Shown here: piece by piece, positions 46,683 to 56,903 of the stretch
Position numbering within the stretch: the stretch's first letter is position 1
How the letters are laid out: every line of letters starts with the position of its first letter
Assembly (NCBI RefSeq): GCF_001717955.1
Contig: NZ_CP014169.1
Location: 1 to 64,000, forward strand
Direction: 5' to 3'
Source of the DNA: Sphingomonas panacis
Lineage (GTDB): Bacteria > Pseudomonadota > Alphaproteobacteria > Sphingomonadales > Sphingomonadaceae
Length of the DNA stretch: 64,000 bases
Made by a program: the position numbers and the translations under genes
The notes under the pieces: generated by a model
The model's database searches: none
Told to the model about the DNA's origin: nothing
What the model saw: the letters and a program-made list of their open reading frames with translations, nothing else

Positions 46683-48014
46683 ATGGACAATGAGCGCGCT
46701 GAAGGAGAAACCTGTCCCTCTTGGCTGTGCCCGATGAAAATCGATGGCGAAGCTCGTCGTGTTTGGATCATGACGCGCCTCAATGCATTGGTCGTACAGC
46801 ACCAAAAAGCTTGCCTGTCGGGCGCTGGCCCGAACGGTGGTACGGGGGGGACGGACTTGAACGACAGCGCGCCGATGAACTTCGAGCTGCAGCAGAGGAC
46901 CTACGATCCCACCGGCATGTTGGCATCGGCGCTCGGCGAAATAATGACGCTTATCCCGGAAAGCGACCGCTTGGCGATAGCAAGAGTGTCGTTCTCGCCT
47001 GAAACGGCGACAGGAATGGAACCTTCAGCTGGTGGGACTGTCTTCACGTCGATCCCCCAGGCTTTGGATCCGGCGTGGAGCCAATCCGTCGTCAGACACG
47101 GTATGGGCCTGGTCGACCAGGATCTCGAAACGAGCACGATATTCTGTGTCCGCGATCGCTTTTATGCCGGTTTGCGCGAGTGCTTGTGGGATCGCCTCGC
47201 GGCTCGCCCCGGCGACTGTCGGCGGCTCATCTGCGCAATCGACGCGATCGCCGCCTGGGAAGCGCAGTTGCTTTTTGCTGGCATCGGTATCGCGCGCGCG
47301 GCGCGCGACCGGACGCGGAGCGCCGAATATCGAAGTAAATTGAAGGCAATCGACCGCTCGCAGATCTGCATCGAGTTCGACCTTTCGGGGAGAATTCTCG
47401 ATGCCAACACAAACTTTGCTGAGGCGACCGGCTACGCGCGGGAGGAATTGCGTGGGAGGCATCACAGCATCTTCATGCCGGCGGAAGAGAAGCATTCGGT
47501 CGAATATGAAGCGTTCTGGGAACGGCTGAACCGGGGCGAATTCGAGCGTGGCGAGTATCATCGGATCGCCAAGGACGGATCGGACCTATGGTTTCAGGCC
47601 ACCTACAATCCCATCCTCGACATCGACGGGCGCCCGGTCAAGATTCTGAAAATCGCCAATGACGTGACCGTCATGCGCAATCGGGAACGCGTCGAAGCGG
47701 CACGGATGCGCAGGCTTCAGGAGCAGTCGGAGGGCCGCCGGGTCACGCTGGAGGAAACCAACCGCGAATTGGTGCCGATCGTCGCTGCGATCGACACGAT
47801 AGCCAAGCAAACGAGCCTGCTGGCGTTGAACGCGACGATCGAGGCAGCGCGTGCTGGCGACGCCGGGAAAGGGTTTGCCGTCGTCGCTTCCGAGGTCAAG
47901 GCGCTGTCGATGACCACCAAAGCCGCGACCGATCGCGCGGCCGCACTGTTGCGCGGCGCCGGCGGCCTTCCCGACATATGCGAGCCGCCGGCCAATGACC
48001 CTGTCCGGGCTTGA
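46683..48014 (+). CDS. Soluble PAS-chemoreceptor signalling protein
   Basis: This 443-residue protein has no membrane span. Residues 1-215 are an uncharacterised, mostly helical region; a PAS domain follows at about 225-340 ([31 protein letters not shown]). A short chemoreceptor signalling tip ends it ([38 protein letters not shown]). The signalling hairpin lacks most of the helical bundle of normal receptors, so it may not couple to CheA. Start uncertain; no good Shine-Dalgarno before 46683, and ATGs at 46734, 46770 and 46875 are alternatives. Its neighbourhood suggests oxygen or redox sensing (inference). Confidence 0.75.
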   Translation: MDNERAEGETCPSWLCPMKIDGEARRVWIMTRLNALVVQHQKACLSGAGPNGGTGGTDLNDSAPMNFELQQRTYDPTGMLASALGEIMTLIPESDRLAIARVSFSPETATGMEPSAGGTVFTSIPQALDPAWSQSVVRHGMGLVDQDLETSTIFCVRDRFYAGLRECLWDRLAARPGDCRRLICAIDAIAAWEAQLLFAGIGIARAARDRTRSAEYRSKLKAIDRSQICIEFDLSGRILDANTNFAEATGYAREELRGRHHSIFMPAEEKHSVEYEAFWERLNRGEFERGEYHRIAKDGSDLWFQATYNPILDIDGRPVKILKIANDVTVMRNRERVEAARMRRLQEQSEGRRVTLEETNRELVPIVAAIDTIAKQTSLLALNATIEAARAGDAGKGFAVVASEVKALSMTTKAATDRAAALLRGAGGLPDICEPPANDPVRA

Positions 48015-48050
48015 ATCGACAAAGCGACGCCCGCCGCCTTTCTGTGTTGC

Positions 48051-48069
48051 AGCGAGGCGTCGCCTCGCT
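48051..48069. terminator. Inverted repeat between convergent genes
   Basis: AGCGAGGCG (48051-48059) and CGCCTCGCT (48061-48069) form a perfect repeat around one base, between the convergent PAS protein and adhP. With no loop in DNA form and no T-run, it may be a weak terminator. Confidence 0.35.
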
Positions 48070-48100
48070 CCGTTAACAATCCCGCCGCACACGTCGCCCG

Positions 48101-49141
48101 CTAAACCGCATTCTCAAAATCGATGACGATGCGCCCTTCAATTTCACCGCGATGCATGCGGCCGAAGATGTCGTTGATATTCTCGAGCCTATCGGTCGCC
48201 ACCGTCGCGCGCACCTTACCGTCCGCGGCGAAGTCGAGCGCTTCCTGCAGATCGAGCCGGGTGCCGACGATGGAGCCGCGGATCGTGACGCCGTTGAGCA
48301 CCGTGTCGAAGATCGAGATCGGGAAATCGCCGGGCGGCAGGCCGTTAAGCGAGACCGTGCCGCCCCGGCGGACCATCCCCATCGCCTGACTGAACGCGAT
48401 CGGCGAGACGGCGGTGACGAGCACGCCCTGTGCGCCGCCGATCTCCTTCTTGATGAAGGCTGCGGGATCGACAGTGCGGGCATTGACGGTGAGCGCTGCG
48501 CCCAGCTCTTCGGCGAGCTTCAGCTTGGCGTCGTCGATATCGACCGCGACCACGTTGAGGCCCATCGCCTTGGCATATTGCACCGCCATATGGCCAAGGC
48601 CGCCGATCCCCGAGATCGCCACCCAGTCGCCGGGCTTGGTGTCGGTAACCTTGAGACCCTTATAGACGGTGACGCCCGCGCAGAGAATTGGCGCGATCTC
48701 GACAAAGCCAATATTGGCAGGGAGATGCCCCACATAATTGGGGTCGGCGATCACATATTCCGCGAAGCTGCCGTTCACCGAATAGCCCGTATTCTGCTGG
48801 GTATCGCACAACGTTTCCCAGCCACCCAGGCAATGCACGCAGTGCCCGCAGGCGGTGTATAGCCAGGGCACGCCGACGCGGTCGCCTTCCTTGACGACGG
48901 TGACACCGGCGCCCACCGCGACGACATGGCCCACGCCTTCATGGCCGGGAATGAACGGCGGGTTCGGCTTGACCGGCCAGTCGCCTTCGGCGGCGTGGAG
49001 ATCGGTGTGGCAGACCCCGGTTGCGGCGATCTTGACCAGGATTTGGCCCGGCCCGGGCATCGGGACCGTTACTTCCTCGATCACGAGGGGCTTGCCGAAT
49101 GCGCGGACGACGGCCGCCTTCATTGTCTTGTCCATGATCAT
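48101..49141 (-). CDS. adhP: Alcohol dehydrogenase, AdhP family
   Basis: This is a zinc-dependent NAD alcohol dehydrogenase, 346 residues. The catalytic zinc site is [14 protein letters not shown] with [13 protein letters not shown]. The structural zinc lobe is [16 protein letters not shown]. The Rossmann loop is [19 protein letters not shown]. Two close ATGs (49141, 49135) are possible starts; AAGAGA lies upstream of the first. It lies 58 bp after the aldehyde dehydrogenase on the same strand. Together they could interconvert ethanol and acetate or dispose of reductant. Confidence 0.93.
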   Translation of the reverse strand: MIMDKTMKAAVVRAFGKPLVIEEVTVPMPGPGQILVKIAATGVCHTDLHAAEGDWPVKPNPPFIPGHEGVGHVVAVGAGVTVVKEGDRVGVPWLYTACGHCVHCLGGWETLCDTQQNTGYSVNGSFAEYVIADPNYVGHLPANIGFVEIAPILCAGVTVYKGLKVTDTKPGDWVAISGIGGLGHMAVQYAKAMGLNVVAVDIDDAKLKLAEELGAALTVNARTVDPAAFIKKEIGGAQGVLVTAVSPIAFSQAMGMVRRGGTVSLNGLPPGDFPISIFDTVLNGVTIRGSIVGTRLDLQEALDFAADGKVRATVATDRLENINDIFGRMHRGEIEGRIVIDFENAV

Positions 49142-49199
49142 GTCTCTTGATGTGATTTGAGTTTTAGTGGTCGCCAGAGCCGCGGCGCGGGCGCCCCGG

Positions 49200-50591
49200 T
49201 CAGAAGGGCGCGTCGATGTCGACGACATCGATCAGCTTGTGGTTGACGAACTCCTTGAGGCCGAGCCCGAGCAGTTCGCGGCCATAACCCGAGCGCCGCA
49301 CGCCGCCGAAGGGCAGGTCAGCCTTGACCATCGTGGGATGGTTCACGAACACCATGCCGGTTGAGATGCGCTTCGCGACTTCGGCGCCGTGCCTGGGGTC
49401 GGCGGTGAACACCGAGCCGCCCAAGCCGAAGGGCGAGTCATTGGCGATCCGCACCGCATCGTCTTCATCCCTGGCGCGGAACAGCATCGAGACCGGACCG
49501 AAGAACTCCCAGTGGCGCGCGGGATTGTCCTCAGCGATGTCGGTCAGGATCGTCGGCTGCACGAAGGCGCCCTGATTGGGCGCATCCGGTCCGACCGCGA
49601 TCGCCTTTGCGCCGAACTCGACGGCCTGGCGGACCATCTCCTTCAGATCGTCGGCCGCCTTCTGCGAGGACAGGGGCGCCAGCGTCGTAGCGGGATCTAA
49701 CGGATCGCCCATGCGGAGCGCGGCGACCCCCTTGGTATAATGTTTGACGAAGGCGTCATAGACATCGTCGACGATGATCATGCGCTTGGAGGATACGCAG
49801 ACTTGGCCGCCGTTCCAGTGGCGGCCAAAGACCGCCCAGTTCACGGTCTTGTCGAGTTCTGCATCGGCAAGGACGACGAAAGCGTCCGCGCCGCCCAGCT
49901 CCATCGTCGATTTCTTGAGCGCCTTGCCGGCCTGCGCCGCAACCATGGCACCAGCGGCCTCGGAGCCGGTGAGCGCGACGCCATGGACACGCGGATCGTT
50001 GATGATCAGTTCGATCTGCGCGTGCGTGGCATAGAGGTTGGTGAAGGCACCGTCCGGCAGCCCGGCCTCGCGCATCAGCGCTTCGAACGCCGCCGCGCTC
50101 TGCGGCACGTTGGCGGCATGTTTGAGCAGCATCGTATTGCCCGCCGAAAGCTGCGGCGCGATGATCCGGGCGATCTGATAATAAGGGAAGTTCCACGGCT
50201 CGATCGCGAGCAGTACGCCTAGCGGCTCGTGCACCAGGGTCGCTTCGCCCTCGGCAGGATCGGCGACCGGCAGGATTTGCGGTGCGAGCAGGCGCTCGGC
50301 ATTGTCGGCATAATAGTCGAAAATCGCTGCGGACAGCTCGACCTCCGCCTTGGCCTCCGAGAGGAGTTTGCCCATCTCCAGCGTGAGGATGGGCGCATAG
50401 GTGTCGATGTCACGCCGCAAGATCGTCGCGGCCTGGCGCATCACGGACGAGCGGTCCGCGAATGCGCTGTCCCGCCAGACCCGGAATGCGTCATCCGCCC
50501 GCCCGATGGCGTGGAGGACCTCATCGTCGGTTGCGTCGGGGAAGGTTGCGACGGTGTCGCCGGTATAGGGATTGATGGTCGCGTAGCTCAT
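49200..50591 (-). CDS. NAD(P)-dependent aldehyde dehydrogenase (succinate-semialdehyde type)
   Basis: This 463-residue aldehyde dehydrogenase is of the GabD-like branch. Motifs are [26 protein letters not shown], the general-base Glu in [19 protein letters not shown] and the nucleophile Cys in [15 protein letters not shown]. The ending [25 protein letters not shown] is typical. The start at 50591 ([11 protein letters not shown]) matches the family N-terminus and has GAGAAGG upstream; the longer reading frame is unsupported. It leads an ALDH-ADH pair, probably acting on acetaldehyde or similar in the fermentative setting. Confidence 0.92.
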   Translation of the reverse strand: MSYATINPYTGDTVATFPDATDDEVLHAIGRADDAFRVWRDSAFADRSSVMRQAATILRRDIDTYAPILTLEMGKLLSEAKAEVELSAAIFDYYADNAERLLAPQILPVADPAEGEATLVHEPLGVLLAIEPWNFPYYQIARIIAPQLSAGNTMLLKHAANVPQSAAAFEALMREAGLPDGAFTNLYATHAQIELIINDPRVHGVALTGSEAAGAMVAAQAGKALKKSTMELGGADAFVVLADAELDKTVNWAVFGRHWNGGQVCVSSKRMIIVDDVYDAFVKHYTKGVAALRMGDPLDPATTLAPLSSQKAADDLKEMVRQAVEFGAKAIAVGPDAPNQGAFVQPTILTDIAEDNPARHWEFFGPVSMLFRARDEDDAVRIANDSPFGLGGSVFTADPRHGAEVAKRISTGMVFVNHPTMVKADLPFGGVRRSGYGRELLGLGLKEFVNHKLIDVVDIDAPF

Positions 50592-50908
50592 CGAACGATC
50601 CTTCTCGGCGCGGGGGGAATCTGCGCCAGTTGGGCCGCGCGAAGAGCGTCGATGATCGGCACCCGTTGTTGCGCGACTTTCCCTCGTCATCGAGGGAATC
50701 CTGTCGCGCTTCATGATCCTGCGAGGCACAGGGCCCTATGCGGATTGTTACGTAGTCGGGCGGTAACTGACAGCGATGCAACGCTTGAGGAGCGCCGGCA
50801 TCGCACGGATCAAATCGGCATCGGTACATATACGCATTGCCGGACAAGCCCCCGCCGCCGCATCCAATGTTCACTCTCAACGCCTCAAACAAATGCGAGA
50901 CGCGACAC
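50592..50908. other. Divergent intergenic region between ALDH and GNAT genes
   Basis: No supportable gene is present in these 317 bases. They hold one TACGTA element (50737-50754). Its position allows control of either gene: about 163 bp from the ALDH start and 160 bp from the GNAT start. Confidence 0.5.
50737..50754 (-). promoter_or_regulatory. FixJ-like box, ALDH/GNAT
   Basis: On the minus strand it reads TACGTAACAATCCGCATA, sharing CGTAACAA and CGCATA with the element at 45539. Confidence 0.45.
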
Positions 50909-51484
50909 ATGTCATCCCAATCTCAAGATACGGGATCAGCCCCCGTTGCCGACAAAACCGTGGAAATCCTGGCGACGCGAAGCGGGCTGCAACTCCATGT
51001 CCGGCCCGCCGTCGCGGCCGATGAAGCACGGCTGGAAGCGCTATTCGAGGGCGTGACGCTTGAGGATCTGCGCTTTCGATTCCTGTCTGCCGTGCAGCAT
51101 GTCGGACATGACCAGATTGCAGCGATGCTGCGCGTCGACCATGTCGGCAGCGAGACCTTTGTCGCGTTCGAGCCTGAAAGCGACAATCTTGTCGCGACGG
51201 CGATGCTGGCGGCCGATCCAACGCTGGCGACCGCCGAGGTCGCGATCTCGGTCCACCGTAATTATAAAGGCCGTGGTATCGGCTGGGCGCTGCTGAAGCA
51301 TGTGGCCGGCATCGCGCGCGCAAAGGGCATCGGCCGTCTTCAGGCGATCGAGAGCCGAGAGAACCATGCGGCAATCGACCTCGAGCGCGAAATGGGCTTC
51401 ACCGCGCATGCATGCCCCGGCGAGCCCACGCTCCTGATGGTCGAGGCGGTCCTGAATCAATGCCCGCCCCCCTCCCGCTCCTAA
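50909..51484 (+). CDS. GNAT family N-acetyltransferase
   Basis: This 191-residue acetyltransferase has the GNAT core: substrate half VRPAVAADEARLEALFEGV, beta-strand region TVAISVHRNYKGRGIGWALLKHVAGIAR with the acetyl-CoA loop (NYKGRGIG), and IESRENHAAIDLEREMGFTA. The ATG at 50909 is the first with family-like sequence; upstream in-frame codons are possible. In USP-containing hypoxia clusters, similar GNAT proteins acetylate acetyl-CoA synthetase or USP partners; the target here is unknown. Confidence 0.85.
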   Translation: MSSQSQDTGSAPVADKTVEILATRSGLQLHVRPAVAADEARLEALFEGVTLEDLRFRFLSAVQHVGHDQIAAMLRVDHVGSETFVAFEPESDNLVATAMLAADPTLATAEVAISVHRNYKGRGIGWALLKHVAGIARAKGIGRLQAIESRENHAAIDLEREMGFTAHACPGEPTLLMVEAVLNQCPPPSRS

Positions 51485-51494
51485 CGCCGGCAAA

Positions 51495-51730
51495 AGCACC
51501 AATCGGAGATAGATACAACGGCAACGTTTCGAACGGCCTTGGCGACGACGGTCTATCTGCTGGGCGATCATCCGCTTTGCGCGCTCCATCGACATAGAGT
51601 CATCAGATGCGGCGAGGAATTCGATCCGCGCCATCATCTGGATGAGCCGGCTCGTCTCGGTCGCTGTTTCAAGCGCCTCAGAATACATGCGCAGCGCATG
51701 CCGCGCGATGGCGCCGACTTCGCCGTGTCA
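51495..51730 (-). pseudogene. Fragment of a decayed gene (part 2)
   Basis: The minus strand holds an isolated coding-like stretch (GEVGAIARHALRMYSEALE then SRLIQMMARIEFLAAS) cut off upstream by a stop and running into non-coding sequence. It has no ribosome site and no recognisable family. It is probably the remainder of a gene inactivated when mobile DNA entered at 52100. Confidence 0.35.
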
Positions 51731-51900
51731 GGTTGGCCGGGCCATCAAGGATCCGGTCATGTCCCGGCCGCCGCCGATGATCACCAATGTGCATGATCTG
51801 CCCCGCGATGATGTAGCTCTAGTGATCCTCGCGCGCATAGAACAAGCCGCCGCAGAAGGTCGTATCGCCGAGAAGGCCGGCCCGGCAGTTTGGCTTGGAG

Positions 51901-52100
51901 TCACAGGTTGCAGTGCTCGAACCGCACGAAGTCCATGATGCGTCGGCCCAGTCCATCGCGGCGCCCAAGATGCGCCTCGTGGCTGGCCGGCATGAGGAAA
52001 GCGTCCCAATCCGTTGGAACCGGCAGGGCCAACACCGCGCTCCCGAAGAATGCGGGCAGATCGATGCGCGTTGCGCCGCTTTGCCGCAGTGATGATCATC
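51901..52100 (-). pseudogene. Fragment of a decayed gene (part 1)
   Basis: A minus-strand reading frame enters from the IS boundary and ends at a TGA (51901-51903). It encodes IDLPAFFGSAVLALPVPT and SHEAHLGRRDGLGRRIMDF. The composition looks protein-coding, but it is truncated upstream exactly where the IS5-like end begins. No family recognised. Confidence 0.4.
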
Positions 52101-52105
52101 GCCCT

Positions 52106-52109
52106 CTAG
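52106..52109. other. Possible IS target site CTAG
   Basis: CTAG immediately adjoins the putative element end GGCTGGGACTCAC (52110-52122). IS5-family elements often target CTAG or CTAR. The matching copy at the other end was not found because that end is lost. Confidence 0.3.
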
Positions 52110-52450
52110 GGCTGGGACTCACAATCACCACATGATCGCGGCGGCGAGATGGATGGCGCCGAGGAAGTTCCTGGCGATCCGGTCGTAGGGTTGCGAGGCG
52201 TCGCAGTCCTCGAGGCGGCAGAACATACGCCCGATGGCGTTACGGCCCTTGTAGAAGGTCCTGCTGAAGCAGCTTTCCACAGGCAGGTGCGCTTTGACGG
52301 GATGTTCGGGACCGCACCGTGGCGCTCGATCAGCTCGCGGACGCGATTGGTGTCGTAAGCGCGGTCAGCATGGACGATAAGCCGTTCGGGCAGCTTGGCC
52401 AGCAGATGCTCAGCCGCGCGGCCAGACGACAGTATGGAAGGTTTCGCCAG
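52110..52450 (-). mobile_element. Truncated IS5-family (IS427-like) element with frameshifted transposase
   Basis: The minus strand encodes the C-terminal third of an IS5-family DDE transposase: KLPERLIVHADRAYDTNRVRELIERHGAVPNIPSK. After a -1 frameshift near 52290 it continues in another frame as CFSRTFYKGRNAIGRMFCRLED and then YDRIARNFLGAIHLAAAIMW, stopping at 52125. The right end of the element is near 52110. The N-terminal part and left end are missing, so it is dead. Confidence 0.75.
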
Positions 52451-52589
52451 AGAGCGCGTCGGGCTGAAATATCGCCATCTCCTCCGAGATCCAGTCGCCC
52501 GAGCGTAACGCGTTCCGTAATAAAAACACATCACGTCTCAAGCAGAGGGGCAGCGAATGAATGGATCGACACAATCCGCCAGAAACATC

Positions 52590-53008
52590 GCTTCGACGTG
52601 CCACCCGTGCCGAGACGGCTTTTCTAGATGGCGATCGCAATCCGCGAGCTTTGCATTCATGCTCGATCGCCTCGCACAACGCTGCGACACTTGGTTTCTG
52701 GCGGGTCCGATAGAAATCATCGATGACTTCCTCGATTAGCCCGTCGACAGGTTGGGACAGATTGGATCGACCGGGCTTAGCGCCCGGTCGTTCTGGCATG
52801 GGAGCACTGGCACGGGATTGGAGCGGTACCGCGCCAGGAGCAGGCAAATTTGTGAGCGGCCCAGTTGCAGATCCCGCATCGCTGAGCGCAAATCGCCTTC
52901 ACGGACGCGCTTAAGGCCCGCCAATCGCCGAATTACCGGCTCACGTTCCGCAGCCTTACTCCACGCTGCATCTCCGGCGCGGAGCGAACTCGATTTGGAA
53001 TGCTTCAT
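52590..53008 (-). pseudogene. Truncated, frameshifted Mu/TniA-type transposase
   Basis: From the ATG at 53008 (AAAGGAGG upstream) the minus strand reads MKHSKSSSLRAGDAAWSKAA and RRLAGLKRVREGDLRSAMRDL, a helix-turn-helix start. A frameshift near 52805 breaks it. The next frame continues KPGRSNLSQPVDGLIEEVID and KPSVAALCEAIEHECKARGL, the linker typical of TniA/Tn5090-like integrase-core transposases. It stops before the DDE core, where IS5-related sequence begins. Two independent mobile remnants therefore sit back to back at the edge of the defence cluster. Confidence 0.65.
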
Positions 53009-53159
53009 TGCGACCTCCTTTGCTGGATGAGTCGCCATGAACATTGGCCGCTTATTTGAGATCAGAATCCAGTGGACTTGGGTGTTCTGTCCGGTGATTC
53101 AGGTACAATGACAAAGGAAAACCCATCCGATGAATTCGGCAAACTGACATCGGCGCTCA

Positions 53160-55319
53160 TCAGTTTCGCGTCCCGCGACATGTCGGGTAACGGGTGCAAC
53201 CCCAGAACTGCTTACCGGCGCGTTGGCCTTTCCGAGCGGTCCGGCGCTGCATCGAAGATCCGCATTGCGGGCAGCTCGGCGCAGATGCGCTTCCTACTGG
53301 TGCGGAGCGAGGCGAAGCACCGGGCGATTGCACCGGTGAGGGAGCCTGCCGGGTCTGGATCGTGAATGGCACAGCAGTCGGCACAGTCATTCCAAGCACC
53401 TTGAGATCGTGTGCTGCCTGCGCGCGCTTCGCGAGCGCATCCATCAGAGCCGGATCGCCGTTCCGCGCGCGGATTGCGACCTGCTGAGGACCTGTCTGCA
53501 GCGCCGTCAGGGCCGAGCGTATCTTAGTCTGCAGATTAGCTCGTTTCGTGGCCCAGTTGGCGCGCACGGCATTCTCAGCCTGAACATCGGAGGCGTCTGG
53601 AGTCGAGTTGTAGGTAAACCTGTCTTCATGTGCTTTGCGCCAGGTAAGCAGCTTCGCCGTCATCGCCTCACCAAAGCCGGGCACGGCGCGGACGGCGTTT
53701 GACTTGATGTCGGCGGCGGTCTCGATCCCATAGGACGCAAGGGTCGCCGTCTTGGCTGGGCCGATACCGGCGATGCGGGCACGGCGGATCAGGAAGCGAT
53801 CAAGATACTCCTCCCGCTTGCGCGATTCGCGCGATGCCTTCAGCTTCTGGATATTCTGAGCAAGGTCGCGATCGAGATCGCGGTACGATCGAATCCATGC
53901 TTCGACGTCGGCCTTGACCGTGACGAGTTCGCTTAGGCCGAGCCGATCAACGAACCCCTGCTGAAGTGAGCGAACCCGGTTGTCTGCGTCGCTATAGGCC
54001 GCCTTGAACGGTGCCTGCTCGACCGAACCGCCGAAGAACCTGATGAGGCCGAAGATGCCGATGCCAATCCACACGATCGCGAAATTGGCGGCCGCCAGAA
54101 AGCCGCCGATGGCAGCAATCATCGCCGCGGCCCCCAAGGCCCGATGGCCCATGCGGGCGCGATTGGCCGCGGCTACCGCTTCACTCGCGGCGGAAATCTG
54201 ACCCGACCATGTTGGAAGCAACATGGTTGGATCAGGCAGTTTGATCGCCGCGAACTGCGCCGCGATGCGTTCTATGTCGAACGGCCCGCCGGGTGCGATC
54301 TGAGGGGCGGGCCCAAGCAGGTCAGGGAACATGTCGACCCCGGACTGGCCGGCGACACGGCACCAGAGGCAGGATGACGCCGCTGACGGATAATAGTGGG
54401 TCCGAACCTTTCCGCAGTGGCTCAACGCCTGCTCAAGTTCCTTCATCAGCGTCGCCCAAGTGACCGCGCTCGGCCGCGCCGCCGGATTTCGGCCGAAAGC
54501 CGCTTCGAAGGCGGCGGCAATCTGCGGCGGGAAGTCCTTGAGGCTCACCGACCCGGGCGGCGGTGTGGTACGCGTCTCGGACACGCGGACCTGCGAAAAG
54601 GCGAAGCGATGCTGTGCGATCGCGTTGCTCATCGAAAGGTCACCGCCGGCGAAGCGGCCCGCATAAGGATGTTTTCCCATTGCCAGCAGGTGAAAGATCG
54701 CCACTGCGAGGCCGAAATTGTCGTGCACTTCGGTGCGGCGGACTGTCGATAGATCGGCGCCGTGTAGTTCGGGCGGCGTGAAGTCAGGCACCCCGACAAC
54801 GCAAGGGAACAGCTTGCCGTCTTTGGAATATTGGAAGCTGTCCGCATCGATGAGCGACACTGTCGCTTTGTTCGATACGAGAACACCAGAATGGTTGAAG
54901 TCGCCGATGACGCAGCCGCTTTGATGGACTTTCACCACTGCGTTGGACACATTGAGCGCTGCGCGCACCAGGAAGCGGTAGTCAGCCTCCGGGAAATGGG
55001 CCTTGCGAGATTTGGGGCCGTAGAGTTCGTGGATCGGCCGGTAGCCTGATACGAGGCGCATCAGGAAACCGAGGAAGCCCCCTCGGCCGTCTGTCGCGAT
55101 GGCAGCGGGGAACGCCACCAACTTTGTGGTGTCGGCAAGGTCGGCAAGGACCATCGCGCGAACCTTGGGTTCGCGTTTGGCGCGCAGCTCATCCTTGTAG
55201 ATTTTAACGGCGCTGTCAGGCTTGTTCTCGACAGCGAAGACCTCACCCTCGCCCCCCTTGCCGATGCGTTTTCCGAGCGCGAATGGCCGGCCATCGATCT
55301 TAATCGGCGGGTGGGTCAC
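53160..55319 (-). CDS. TerY-P triad kinase with HHH and topoisomerase-type zinc ribbon
   Basis: This 719-residue protein is the kinase member of a TerY-P triad. Residues 1-290 are a Ser/Thr-kinase-like domain: GKGGEGEVFAV glycine loop, AVKIYK lysine, catalytic GDFNHSGVLV in place of HRDxxxxN, and LIDADSFQ in place of DFG. A Cys pair follows (CLWC), then two hydrophobic spans near 395-435, a charged helical region, a helix-hairpin-helix pair (IAGIGPAKTATL; VPGFGEAMTAKLL) and a C-terminal zinc ribbon (CPQCGSSM...FWGCTRYPTCRG). The HHH and ribbon imply DNA binding. GTG start overlapping the phosphatase stop by 4 bp. Confidence 0.85.
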   Translation of the reverse strand: MTHPPIKIDGRPFALGKRIGKGGEGEVFAVENKPDSAVKIYKDELRAKREPKVRAMVLADLADTTKLVAFPAAIATDGRGGFLGFLMRLVSGYRPIHELYGPKSRKAHFPEADYRFLVRAALNVSNAVVKVHQSGCVIGDFNHSGVLVSNKATVSLIDADSFQYSKDGKLFPCVVGVPDFTPPELHGADLSTVRRTEVHDNFGLAVAIFHLLAMGKHPYAGRFAGGDLSMSNAIAQHRFAFSQVRVSETRTTPPPGSVSLKDFPPQIAAAFEAAFGRNPAARPSAVTWATLMKELEQALSHCGKVRTHYYPSAASSCLWCRVAGQSGVDMFPDLLGPAPQIAPGGPFDIERIAAQFAAIKLPDPTMLLPTWSGQISAASEAVAAANRARMGHRALGAAAMIAAIGGFLAAANFAIVWIGIGIFGLIRFFGGSVEQAPFKAAYSDADNRVRSLQQGFVDRLGLSELVTVKADVEAWIRSYRDLDRDLAQNIQKLKASRESRKREEYLDRFLIRRARIAGIGPAKTATLASYGIETAADIKSNAVRAVPGFGEAMTAKLLTWRKAHEDRFTYNSTPDASDVQAENAVRANWATKRANLQTKIRSALTALQTGPQQVAIRARNGDPALMDALAKRAQAAHDLKVLGMTVPTAVPFTIQTRQAPSPVQSPGASPRSAPVGSASAPSCPQCGSSMQRRTARKGQRAGKQFWGCTRYPTCRGTRN

Positions 55320-56113
55320 CCCCGCGATACCAGTACCAGCGTCTTGTCATCGTCGGTACGGTCGCAAATTGCCGGGCCGTCGAGATAGCGGCCCAGAGCT
55401 GCCGAAAGGGCGGCCAGTCGCCCGCGCTGCGTTGCCTGATCGATGGGCTTGATCATCGGATCGAAGAAGCGTGCGTGCGGCTCCCGGTTGGCATGGTGCA
55501 ACGCGATGCTCTCTATTCCGTCAGAAAAAGCAGCGAAGGCATCATAGTCGCCGGCAGCTCTGCGAATGATCAGGAGGCGCGGTTCGGGATCGTCGGTCAC
55601 GAAATAAGTAGTGGACGCAAACTCGCCATTCTCGGGCCAGCAGATAGCCTCCCACCGCCCTGCCTTGCGCGCGACCAGCGCGCTATCGCCGATCTGCAGC
55701 GCGAGCAGCTCCTCGCCGCGGACGACAAGGGCAATCAGCGTCGACGCGAACTGACGCTTTGTGAGCTCACGCTTCCCAGCGACCAAAGCGAGCCGGTCCC
55801 TGATAGAATCGAGCCACTCGTGGATCTGATCATCGGACGGCAGGCCGCCTTGGAGCGCGATCCAATCGCAGATGACAGTCGACAGCATACGGCAGACAAG
55901 GGAGGCGCCCTCGCCGCCGTGGCTCGAGCTACCCGCTCCGTCCGAGACAATCGCGCACAGCGTATCACGCCCTGGAATCTTGACGGTGTAAGCGTCTTGC
56001 TTCCGGGTTCCGGCCTTAAGGTGCGACGTTCCGATCCTCGAGGCCGCGGCCCATCGCCACTTCCCTGGATCAGCCGGCAACGGCCCAACCGTCCGGTGCC
56101 GTGGGGTTGGCAA
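55316..56113 (-). CDS. TerY-P triad PP2C-like phosphatase
   Basis: This is a PP2C-type metal-dependent protein phosphatase of about 265 residues. The metal and core motifs are [34 protein letters not shown] and [13 protein letters not shown]. It would reverse phosphorylation by the adjacent kinase. The start is uncertain: the reading frame opens with TTG at 56113, overlapping the VWA gene by 44 bp, and a later TTG at 56080 is possible. Position between VWA and kinase genes is the diagnostic triad order. Confidence 0.82.
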   Translation of the reverse strand: MPTPRHRTVGPLPADPGKWRWAAASRIGTSHLKAGTRKQDAYTVKIPGRDTLCAIVSDGAGSSSHGGEGASLVCRMLSTVICDWIALQGGLPSDDQIHEWLDSIRDRLALVAGKRELTKRQFASTLIALVVRGEELLALQIGDSALVARKAGRWEAICWPENGEFASTTYFVTDDPEPRLLIIRRAAGDYDAFAAFSDGIESIALHHANREPHARFFDPMIKPIDQATQRGRLAALSAALGRYLDGPAICDRTDDDKTLVLVSRG

Positions 56114-56747
56114 GCGGCACGGCGTCGCCAGGATTGGACTGCGAGACAGCGCTCAGCGAGCTCGAGAGCCACTGAAACAGTTCCCGGAAGGCAAGGCCAC
56201 GAAGTTTGAGCGGGGCACGCGTGGCAATCTGGGAGAGCACCGACATGTCTGCGCCCTCTACGCCTGCCGAATAGAACATAAATTCCTTGCGCTCTTCGCC
56301 TGCATGGACGCGGCGCTTAGCCTCCTGCCAGTCGTCCGTGGGGGCGCCGTCGGTGATGAGGAATATCCAAGGGCGGTAATATTTGATCCCATTCGCACGG
56401 TACCGGTCTTTCCGTTCCCGAAGAAGATCGAGGGCCGACACAACGGCCTCCCCAAGAGGCGTGACGCCGTTTGCCTCAAAGGCCTCAGGATACCAGCCGT
56501 CGACGGTGGTGAAGTCAGTTCGGGTCTGGACCGGGCCAAATGTGATGATCGCCAGCTCGACGCGCTTTGCCGCCATGGCGTCGCCAATCAGCTCTTCCTT
56601 GAACTCAATGAGAGCCTGATTCAGTTGATCGATCGGCGCGCCGCGCATCGAGGAGGAGGTATCGATCAGGAGGACACATGGGCAGCGTTGCTCCGGGTTC
56701 TCGGCAAACTCCGCATCCGCAAATGGCTGCTGTTCAAAATCGTCCAC
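56070..56747 (-). CDS. TerY-like VWA domain protein
   Basis: This 225-residue von Willebrand A domain protein has a complete MIDAS site: [14 protein letters not shown] (DxSxS), a downstream Thr in [10 protein letters not shown] and the [12 protein letters not shown] strand. TerY proteins act as metal-dependent protein adaptors in tellurite-resistance-like and phage-defence operons. GTG start with GGGAAA upstream. A 156-bp gap separates it from HerA, so the triad may have its own promoter. Confidence 0.85.
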   Translation of the reverse strand: MDDFEQQPFADAEFAENPEQRCPCVLLIDTSSSMRGAPIDQLNQALIEFKEELIGDAMAAKRVELAIITFGPVQTRTDFTTVDGWYPEAFEANGVTPLGEAVVSALDLLRERKDRYRANGIKYYRPWIFLITDGAPTDDWQEAKRRVHAGEERKEFMFYSAGVEGADMSVLSQIATRAPLKLRGLAFRELFQWLSSSLSAVSQSNPGDAVPLANPTAPDGWAVAG

Positions 56748-56903
56748 GAATCAGTTTCCCCCGGCCAATAGTTGTTTTCGGTTTAGCCCCCGCGGCGCAA
56801 TTGGCCCAGTCCGATGGCGAGCGATGGTCACCTTTCCAAGTCGCGGAACGGCTCGGCCGCCCTAACGGAAGGCTAGGCCAGCCGACTGGCGGCGCGCTGA
56901 ATA

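Noticed and set aside
52557..52739. 60-codon plus-strand frame in the transposase remnant
   Set aside because: It is antisense to the clearly recognisable TniA-type sequence.
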